A stretch of 64,000 nt of DNA from Cunninghamella blakesleeana (lineage: Eukaryota; Mucoromycota; Mucoromycetes; Mucorales; Cunninghamellaceae): the NCBI GenBank assembly GCA_017871115.1, contig JAFCIZ010000008.1, positions 1-64,000 of the forward strand, given 5' to 3'. The notes below the pieces were generated by a model that saw only the letters and a list, made by a program, of their open reading frames with translations, did not search any database and was not told where the DNA came from. How positions within the stretch are numbered: the first letter of the stretch is position 1; each line of letters begins with the position of its first letter. The translations under genes and the position numbers were made by a program. Positions 1 to 7,728 of the stretch are shown piece by piece.

Positions 1-79
1 CCCTAACCCTAACCCTAACCCTAACCCTAACCCTAACCCTAACCCTAACCCTAACCCTAACCCTAACCTTAACCCTTAT
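1..79. repeat. Telomere repeats (CCCTAA)n
   Basis: Eleven perfect CCCTAA units start at base 1 and then decay into CCTTAA and CCCTTA variants. This is the C-strand of a TTAGGG telomere read from the chromosome end inwards, so the left edge of the window is a true chromosome end. TTAGGG is the common repeat of filamentous and early-diverging fungi and of animals. Confidence 0.97.
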
Positions 80-91
80 CTTTGTTTTGTC

Positions 92-142
<51 letters not shown>

Positions 143-603
143 CTTTTTCTTGGTTTGTTCCTGTTGTTGTTCGGTCCTGTATTGTTTCCATTCCTGTTTG
201 TCCTGTTTTTTCCTTGGCTCTAATCGTTCTTTGTCATTATCTTTATTTGTATTTGTTTTGTTCTTGTTTCTGTTTCATAATTTTGGTGTTGGTTCTGTTG
301 AGTTTGATTCTGTTTTTTTTTTTTTTTTTTTTTTTTCGACCCTAATCCCAGGTTCTCGTTAGTCATTTTGATCCGCTTTATTGCTTGTACTATTGTAATC
401 TGTTTATTATGTTATTTTATCATTCTTGTCTCTATTATTATTATTTTGCTTTGTTATGTTTGTCCTTTTTTTTTTAATATATATATATTTTATAGTTTTA
501 TTAAATATGTTCTTTTTTTTTTTTTTTCTTATTTATTATAACATTTTAATCTTTATATTTCCTTATTAAGTATTTCCTTTTTTGTTGATTTTTCTTATAT
601 ATA
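80..603. other. T-rich subtelomeric spacer
   Basis: About 520 bases separate the telomere from the first transposon. The + strand is extremely T-rich, with a poly-T run of roughly 50 bases near 91-142 and another of about 24 near 313-336. Open frames here are only phenylalanine runs from poly-T and are not genes. No subtelomeric helicase gene or tandem satellite is visible. Confidence 0.7.
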
Positions 604-2263
604 CAGTGGGGGAAAAAACTGTTCGGACGTTTCCAAAATTTGACTTTGTTCTTTAATTACTCTATCAATACTTTATCAACCCTTATGAAACTTAGAATAG
701 TAATAGAATAGCTTATTTATAAATATATTACAAAGTTTGAGTTTAAAATATTTAGATCTCCGGTTTTTATTAAGGTTTTAAACAGCGATGTCTATTCGAA
801 CAGTTTTTTCCAATTTCTAATTAATTAACTAATATCTTGTTGGTCCGCCTTTAGCATCCAGTACAGCTTGAATACGATCAGGCATACTATCTATATACTT
901 CTTACATTGCTCCTCTGTAAAAGAATTCCATTCTACATCAATTCTTTCCCATAATTCGTGAACACCTTTAGCCCTGGTACTGTATTCACTAAGCTTTAAC
1001 TTCAAATGGTGCCACACATGTTCAATTGGGTTTAAGTCAGGACTTTGAGCCGACCAATCTTCGAGTATTTTTATCTTTTCTTGTCGCATCCATTCAATAG
1101 TAGATGTTGCTTTATGTTTTGGGTCGTTATCCTGTTGAAAATAATACTCTGACCAGTCAAAACCATAGTATTCCATGCTATCTCTGAATGTAGTGTTCAA
1201 AATTTCTTGATAATCCTTAGCTTTCATAGTCCCATCGTAAACTTGACATGCATATCCTGGTCCAGAATGAGTTATACAACCCCACATCATTATATTTCCA
1301 CCCCCATGCTTGACTGTTAAATCAAGATGATGAGGCTTCAATTTGTCACCTGGTCTTGACCAATAATATTTGCAGCCATCAGACCCCCAGACGTTTATTT
1401 TGGTTTCGTCAGAGAATACTACACGTCTCCAGTCATCAATAGTCCAGTTTTTGTATCTTTTTGCAAAGTTTAAACGGTCCTGTTGATGCTTTTTTGACAA
1501 AAGTGGCTTCTTTTTTTGATGGCAGAAAAAAAATTCATAGATTTTAAAACATTAGCCGATGTTTTGACTGTCAATTCATATCCTAGGTTCGATAACATCC
1601 TTTGGACATCCGTGGCAGTTAGTAGTTGACCTGATAGAACCATTTTTTTGATGAGAGATTTAGTTTTGTCGGCTACAACAATAGGTCTTCCACCAAGATT
1701 ACGGTTTCTATTAGGGAACCACTTATTAGAATAGGAGCTAATGGTACTTTTTGATAAGTTAAGTCTACTAGAAATGATACTGTATGGTATTTCATTGATC
1801 AACATTGCTTTTAAATCATTTTGGACATCTACAGGTAAAGCTTGAGGCATCTTGTTTAATGGATAAAGTGAATAGGTAGTTTAATTGAAGTGATAAAGAA
1901 AAGTGAAAGAAAATAAAAAAAATAAACTGAAAAATAATGGTTTAAATAGTTTTTCGGAATGCATTTATGTTAGTAATCATTATTCTATACTTTCCGAACC
2001 AATAATAGTAGGTAAAATGGGAAAACAGAACGAAAATGCTTAATATTCACATTATGGAAAAAACTGTTCGAATAGACATCGCTGTTTAAAACCTTAATAA
2101 AAACCGGAGATCTAAACATTTTAAACTCAAACTTTGTAATATATTTATAAATAAGCTATTCTATTACTATTTTAAGTCTCATAAGGATTGATAAAGTATT
2201 GATAGAGTAATTAAAGAACAAAGTCAAATTTTGGAAACGTCCGAACAGTTTTTTCCCCCACTG
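604..2263 (-). mobile_element. Tc1/mariner DNA transposon, family 1 (defective)
   Basis: A 1660-bp element with long terminal inverted repeats of 208 bp (604-811 and 2056-2263), starting CAGTGGGGG and flanked by TA on both sides, the usual mariner target duplication. The repeats are nearly but not fully identical. Each repeat carries the same 15-base site (GGAAAAAACTGTTCG) at its outer end and, inverted, at its inner end: 611-625, 797-811, 2056-2070 and 2242-2256. The single minus-strand transposase gene is broken by a frameshift, so the copy is non-autonomous as sequenced, although its ends look intact enough to be mobilised by a related enzyme. Confidence 0.95.
829..1850 (-). pseudogene. 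Tc1/mariner transposase, one-base frameshift
   Basis: The N-terminal half (1850 down to 1470) has the helix-turn-helix DNA-binding region. The C-terminal half (from about 1500 down to 829) has the DDE catalytic core: SDETK with the first Asp, QQDNDPKH with the second, and SPDLNPIE with the Glu. There are 35 residues between the second Asp and the Glu, so it is a DD35E type. The frames meet at a T7 run (1511-1517). One missing base there explains the break, because the other frame continues into the KPLLS motif found at the same place in family 2. It may be a real mutation or a homopolymer sequencing error. A full protein would be about 340 aa. Confidence 0.9.
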
Positions 2264-2551
2264 TATATATATATATATTGTTATTATATCTTATGTCATT
2301 TTTTACATATTGATTTATTATCTATTCCTGTGTTCGTTATTGGTTTATTATTACTATTATGGTTTTTTTTTTTTTTTGCATTTTTATTTTATTTTATTTT
2401 ATTTTATTTTATTTTATTTTATTTTATTATTAAAGCTTATAAAATCTACTATTTTTTTTATGTTCTTATTCTTTTTATTCTTTAATTTTTTTTTTTGTAT
2501 TTCTTTATATTCTCTTCATTCTCTAATTTTTTACATAGTTTTAAATTTTTA

Positions 2552-2591
<40 letters not shown>

Positions 2592-2649
2592 TTTTTTTTT
2601 ATGTTTGTATAATTTTTTACATATTTTTAAATATATACATATATATATA
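2264..2649. other. Simple-repeat spacer between transposons
   Basis: This spacer is low-complexity DNA: a (TTTTA)n tract at about 2380-2427, poly-T runs, and a (TA)n tract at about 2557-2587. No gene is supported. Both neighbouring mariner elements border TA-repeat DNA here, as expected for TA-targeting transposons. Confidence 0.7.
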
Positions 2650-4329
2650 CAGTGGCTTCCAGAAGTGTTCGAATGTTTTCGTTTTTTTTATAAAATCAAT
2701 TGTATCAATAAAACTTATTATTTAACCATGCATGATTTATACATCAATCGAAAGCCCTATTGATTGGCTTTCATATGAATATATTTATATGCATTTCCAT
2801 ATTTGGGTTGCGGAGTAAATGGTGTTTGAAAATTATTGGTACATTCGAACAGTTGTGTTGCGATGCCAAAAAAATACCACAACTTGTGATAAAACAATAA
2901 TAGAGTATAAAATAATCTATAAAATGTTAGAATAAACCTGTTTCGCACTTTCTTAGTTCAAATCTATAGCTAATATTCTATTTTTTATATATTTTTTATA
3001 TCAATATTGTCCATTTTTTAGTGATCTGTTATCAACATGCGTCCTATTCAAAATTCCATTAAGAACCAAGTCATTAACCTTCTCAAACAAGGTAAATCTA
3101 TGCGTCAAGTAGCAAAGGATGTTGGTGTAAGTTGTACAACTGTCCACAAGTACTCTGCAGGTCTTGAACGGGAGATTCCTATGGCTGTTGGTGGTGCTGT
3201 ATCCAAGCTCACTGGTAGAGACAAGTCCTTTTGTGTGCATCAAGTGACCAAAGGAGGTAAAAGTAATGCTACTGAGGTGCGAAAGGCATTAAAGGAACAT
3301 TTGGAAATCGATATAAGTGCTCAAACAGTCCGTAGAACACTTAAAGAAAAAGGATTAGGGTCCTTTGTCAAGCCAAAGAAACCTCTCCTCAGTGCCAAGA
3401 ATGTTAAAGCTCGTTTAGCTTGGGCAAAAGCACACAAAGATTGGACTTTGGATGACTGGAGTCGTGTCATTTGGTCAGACGAAACCAAAATTAATCGTTT
3501 TGGATCGGATGGACGCCGCTATGCTTGGAAAAGGGCCGAGGAAAAGCTTCAACCTAAACATGTCAAGCAAACAGTCAAACATGGTGGTGGAAACATAATG
3601 GTTTGGGGATGCATTTCGTACGATGGCCCGGGTTACATGACTAAAATTGATACAGTTTTAGATAAGGAACTCTACCAAGCTATTTTGGAGCATGAATTAG
3701 TGCATACATTTGACTGGTATGGCATGGATCAAAGCAAAATGGTCTTTCAACAAGATAACGATCCAAAACACACAGCCAAAACAGTCAAAGAATACTTGGA
3801 AAACCAGCCTTTTTCGGTAATGGAATGGCCAGCACAGTCGCCTGACTTGAATCCCATTGAGAATATATGGGCTTTAGTGAAAAACAGGCTCTTTAGCAAC
3901 TATACTACACCACCAAAAGGGATGTTAGACTTGTGGGACCGTACTCAGGAAGTATGGAATACAATCACGGCTGAAGATTGTAAAAAAGTGATAGAAACAA
4001 TGCCTAAACGTTGTAATGATGTAATAAAAGCAAAGGGCTATTGGATTGATTATTAAATAAAGACTTTTTGTACCATTTATATTGTGTTTTAATTATATTT
4101 TTAATTTTTTTGGTATCGCAACACAAGTGATCGAATGTGCCAATAATTTTCAAACACCATTTACTCCGCAACCCAAATATGGAAATGGATATAAATATAT
4201 TCATATGAAAGCCAATCAATAGAGCTTTCGATTGATATAAAAATTATGCATGGTTAAATAGTAAATTTTATTGATACAATTGATTTTATAAAAAAAACGA
4301 AAACATTCGATCACTTCTGGAAGCCACTG
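2650..4329 (+). mobile_element. Tc1/mariner DNA transposon, family 2, copy A (intact)
   Basis: A 1680-bp element with TIRs of about 225 bp (2650-2874 and 4105-4329), beginning CAGTGGCTTCCAGAAGTG and flanked by TA (2648-2649 and 4330-4331). Each TIR has an outer motif related to AAGTGTTCGAATGT and an inverted inner copy. The left TIR matches the right TIR of copy B at every base compared. The right TIR differs from the left at about 12 positions. It carries one uninterrupted transposase gene on the plus strand and is the same length as copy B. Confidence 0.96.
3037..4056 (+). CDS. Tc1/mariner transposase (DD34E), copy A
   Basis: A 339-residue cut-and-paste transposase, typical in length. Residues 5-45 and roughly 60-115 form the paired helix-turn-helix region that binds the TIRs. 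The catalytic core carries WSDETKI (first Asp), FQQDNDPKH (second Asp) and SPDLNPIE (Glu), with 34 residues between the last two (DD34E). There is no stop or frameshift. An AATAAA overlaps the stop codon (4056-4061) and may serve as the polyadenylation signal. The protein is identical over its full length to that of copy B. That identity, with all catalytic residues present, indicates recent transposition or homogenisation. Activity is inferred. Confidence 0.96.
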   Translation: MRPIQNSIKNQVINLLKQGKSMRQVAKDVGVSCTTVHKYSAGLEREIPMAVGGAVSKLTGRDKSFCVHQVTKGGKSNATEVRKALKEHLEIDISAQTVRRTLKEKGLGSFVKPKKPLLSAKNVKARLAWAKAHKDWTLDDWSRVIWSDETKINRFGSDGRRYAWKRAEEKLQPKHVKQTVKHGGGNIMVWGCISYDGPGYMTKIDTVLDKELYQAILEHELVHTFDWYGMDQSKMVFQQDNDPKHTAKTVKEYLENQPFSVMEWPAQSPDLNPIENIWALVKNRLFSNYTTPPKGMLDLWDRTQEVWNTITAEDCKKVIETMPKRCNDVIKAKGYWIDY

Positions 4330-4665
4330 TAAAATAAAAAAAAATGATAGTATATTAGAATAAATTAGCCTTGATCAATTTCTATTGTATATCAGATGTT
4401 TATTGTTATTATTATTATTATTATATAATATTTTTATGGTTATTTACCGTATCAAATTCGTTATAGCTATTTGTTTTATCACCAATATATTTCATAACTA
4501 AATCTCATATCTATTTTAAGTTTATCCCATAAGACCATAATTTAGTTTAACTATTTATTAATATTTATTTTTATTTTCTATGATCAATTAATTTATATGT
4601 ACGAGATAAAGACAATTTTTTCAAAAGAAATTAAAGGGTTAAAATAGAAAAGCGAGTAAAATATA
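4330..4665. other. Spacer between convergent mariner copies
   Basis: A 336-base AT-rich spacer lies between the facing elements. It shows no gene, TIR or other motif. Its shortness makes the flanking pair a near-continuous 3.7-kb inverted repeat. Confidence 0.7.
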
Positions 4666-6345
4666 CAGTGGCTTCCAGAAGTGTTCGAATGTTTTCGTTT
4701 TTTTTATAAAATCAATTGTATCAATAAAACTTATTATTTAACCATGCATGATTTATACATCAATCGAAAGCCCTATTGATTGGCTTTCATATGAATATAT
4801 TTATATGCATTTCCATATTTGGGTTGCGGAGTAAATGGTGTTTGAAAATTATTGGCACATTCGAACAGTTGTGTTGCGATACCAAAAAAATTAAAAATAT
4901 AATTAAAACACAATATAAATGGTATAAAAAGTCTTTATTTAATAATCAATCCAATAGCCCTTTGCTTTTATTACATCATTACAACGTTTAGGCATTGTTT
5001 CTATCACTTTTTTACAATCTTCAGCCGTGATTGTATTCCATACTTCCTGAGTACGGTCCCACAAGTCTAACATCCCTTTTGGTGGTGTAGTATAGTTGCT
5101 AAAGAGCCTGTTTTTCACTAAAGCCCATATATTCTCAATGGGATTCAAGTCAGGCGACTGTGCTGGCCATTCCATTACCGAAAAAGGCTGGTTTTCCAAG
5201 TATTCTTTGACTGTTTTGGCTGTGTGTTTTGGATCGTTATCTTGTTGAAAGACCATTTTGCTTTGATCCATGCCATACCAGTCAAATGTATGCACTAATT
5301 CATGCTCCAAAATAGCTTGGTAGAGTTCCTTATCTAAAACTGTATCAATTTTAGTCATGTAACCCGGGCCATCGTACGAAATGCATCCCCAAACCATTAT
5401 GTTTCCACCACCATGTTTGACTGTTTGCTTGACATGTTTAGGTTGAAGCTTTTCCTCGGCCCTTTTCCAAGCATAGCGGCGTCCATCCGATCCAAAACGA
5501 TTAATTTTGGTTTCGTCTGACCAAATGACACGACTCCAGTCATCCAAAGTCCAATCTTTGTGTGCTTTTGCCCAAGCTAAACGAGCTTTAACATTCTTGG
5601 CACTGAGGAGAGGTTTCTTTGGCTTGACAAAGGACCCTAATCCTTTTTCTTTAAGTGTTCTACGGACTGTTTGAGCACTTATATCGATTTCCAAATGTTC
5701 CTTTAATGCCTTTCGCACCTCAGTAGCATTACTTTTACCTCCTTTGGTCACTTGATGCACACAAAAGGACTTGTCTCTACCAGTGAGCTTGGATACAGCA
5801 CCACCAACAGCCATAGGAATCTCCCGTTCAAGACCTGCAGAGTACTTGTGGACAGTTGTACAACTTACACCAACATCCTTTGCTACTTGACGCATAGATT
5901 TACCTTGTTTGAGAAGGTTAATGACTTGGTTCTTAATGGAATTTTGAATAGGACGCATGTTGATAACAGATCACTAAAAAATGGACAATATTGATATAAA
6001 AAATATATAAAAAATAGAATATTAGCTATAGATTTGAACTAAGAAAGTGCGAAACAGGTTTATTCTAACATTTTATAGATTATTTTATACTCTATTATTG
6101 TTTTATCACAAGTTGTGGTATTTTTTTGGCATCGCAACACAACTGTTCGAATGTACCAATAATTTTCAAACACCATTTACTCCGCAACCCAAATATGGAA
6201 ATGCATATAAATATATTCATATGAAAGCCAATCAATAGGGCTTTCGATTGATGTATAAATCATGCATGGTTAAATAATAAGTTTTATTGATACAATTGAT
6301 TTTATAAAAAAAACGAAAACATTCGAACACTTCTGGAAGCCACTG
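4666..6345 (-). mobile_element. Tc1/mariner DNA transposon, family 2, copy B (intact)
   Basis: A 1680-bp element inverted relative to copy A, flanked by TA (4664-4665 and 6346-6347). TIRs are 4666-4890 and 6121-6345. The two TIRs of this copy differ from each other at only two positions (4856 and 4881). The transposase-distal TIR of copy A differs from the equivalent repeat here at about ten positions, although the proteins are identical. This points to conversion of one TIR by the other in this copy. Confidence 0.96.
4939..5958 (-). CDS. Tc1/mariner transposase (DD34E), copy B
   Basis: A 339-residue transposase identical at the protein level to copy A: bipartite helix-turn-helix N-terminus, then a DD34E core with SDETK, QQDNDPKH and SPDLNPIE. 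The gene is intact and reads towards copy A, so transcripts running past either stop codon would enter the other copy in antisense. Confidence 0.96.
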   Translation of the reverse strand: MRPIQNSIKNQVINLLKQGKSMRQVAKDVGVSCTTVHKYSAGLEREIPMAVGGAVSKLTGRDKSFCVHQVTKGGKSNATEVRKALKEHLEIDISAQTVRRTLKEKGLGSFVKPKKPLLSAKNVKARLAWAKAHKDWTLDDWSRVIWSDETKINRFGSDGRRYAWKRAEEKLQPKHVKQTVKHGGGNIMVWGCISYDGPGYMTKIDTVLDKELYQAILEHELVHTFDWYGMDQSKMVFQQDNDPKHTAKTVKEYLENQPFSVMEWPAQSPDLNPIENIWALVKNRLFSNYTTPPKGMLDLWDRTQEVWNTITAEDCKKVIETMPKRCNDVIKAKGYWIDY

Positions 6346-6739
6346 TATATAAAAAACAAATAAGTAAATAAATGAATATAACTAATATGATATATGGTTA
6401 TACCTTACAAATTTTCTTTTCTGAATTCAAAGAATGCAATATATATTGATTTATTCAGCTACTCCACTGTAACCACAAATAATAATACATTACTTACAAA
6501 TATTACAAATAGTCGTATTCATAATAAAAAAAAATACATTTTATTTGTATTAAAATGTGTAGTTTTGTTGTAAAAGAAATAAAATAAAATAGACATAATA
6601 ACTTTCGATTTCTTTTGTATTAATGAATTTTATTTCAAGTTATACATAGATTGATAGTAGAAGGTATTTATCAATGCATAATATATTTATGTTACTTATC
6701 TAGTTTCTGTAAAATATAAAAAATAGTAATAAAAAGATA

Positions 6740-6820
<81 letters not shown>

Positions 6821-6846
6821 TTTTTATTTACTTAATTATTTATTTA

Positions 6847-6877
<31 letters not shown>

Positions 6878-7131
6878 AGAGAGAAAGAGAGAGAGAAAAG
6901 GAAAATAAAAATAGTTTAAAAAAATAAACGTCTCCACAATTTTTTTTTTTTTTTTTTTTTTTGAATTTTCTCAATCGCTATATGAATGAGATGCTTTGTT
7001 TTAGAGGAAAATTTATTAAAAAAAGGTATAGTGTATGAAGTGAAAAAATAGTTATTACTTTATTTTATTAATATTAAATTAATATTTCATAAATAATAAC
7101 TAATATCATATATAAATATTTTAAATCCGGT
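6346..7131. other. AT-rich spacer with (AAT)n and T11A21 tracts
   Basis: No gene is seen between the mariner pair and the retrotransposon. The stretch contains an (AAT)n microsatellite at 6739-6820, a poly-T run joined directly to poly-A near 6847-6878, a short GA-rich run and another poly-T tract near 6940-6962. The final five bases (7127-7131, CCGGT) are the left target-site duplication of the retrotransposon. Confidence 0.75.
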
Positions 7132-7685
7132 TGTCGTATCAGGCTATTTTATCTTATAGTAAACAAATATAATGCTATGATTATATAATAGTAAATAGTA
7201 TAAAGTAAAATAATGATAATGATCGTCAAGTGCACTGAGATTAAAATATATAATCTTTTATTTAAATGGATAGCTATACTAAATAAGGAGTTAAATCTAA
7301 CTCAGATATATTATTATCTTTAAACTGTCAAACTTAACCTTATAAACTGAATGTTAAAAGTCCCTATATTGAATCTAACTATATTACTACATTAATATAT
7401 AAAAGAACCAATGACGGTTATCATGGATCATCATATAGTAATAATAAAATATATGAAAGATCGTCATAATGGGGTTATAAATCATATTGATTAATATCAC
7501 TAATCATATGAAAAGTGAAATATTATTTTATATAAATACTAAAGCAGAATTAGATTATTATTATCTTCATCTTATATTTATAATAAAAACAACCAACTAA
7601 GGAATTTCACTTAATTATTTTGTTTTTCTCTTTTATATATAAAAACTATTTATTTTACCTATTTTTAATTTTAACATATTTTTCA
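7132..7685 (+). repeat. 5' LTR of the gypsy element
   Basis: A 554-bp repeat starting TGTCG and ending TTTCA, matching 12808-13361. A TATA-like sequence at 7573-7582 lies about 28 bases before GGAATTTCACTTAA (7601-7614), a plausible transcription start. That would give U3 of about 470 bp and a short R-U5 of about 85 bp. Confidence 0.95.
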
Positions 7686-7690
7686 TTTTT

Positions 7691-7705
7691 TTAAGTGAAT
7701 CTTCC
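7691..7705 (+). promoter_or_regulatory. Putative self-priming primer-binding site
   Basis: Five bases after the 5' LTR lies TTAAGTGAATCTTCC. It does not begin with TGG as a tRNA 3'-end binding site would. It is complementary to the proposed 5' end of the transcript (7601-7614): nine continuous pairs, a one-by-two internal loop, and four more pairs. This resembles the self-primed Tf1 element of fission yeast. The role is inferred. Confidence 0.55.
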
Positions 7706-7728
7706 ACATACAAAAACCCTTACCTATC

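Noticed and set aside
82..362. Open frames of 87 and 91 codons beside the telomere
   Set aside because: They are mostly poly-Phe from poly-T runs, with no domain and no host-like codon use.
2231..2612. Frames of 84 and 100 codons between transposons
   Set aside because: They translate (TTTTA)n and (TA)n simple repeats and one begins inside a TIR.
2757..2948. Minus-strand 63-codon frame in mariner TIR A, with an identical frame at 6047-6238 in copy B
   Set aside because: It lies within the TIR and recurs only because the TIR is repeated; there is no independent evidence for a protein.
7630..7647. Second TATA-like sequence in the LTR as the main promoter
   Set aside because: It would place the RNA start after the segment complementary to the primer site; the upstream TATA at 7573 explains both start and priming.
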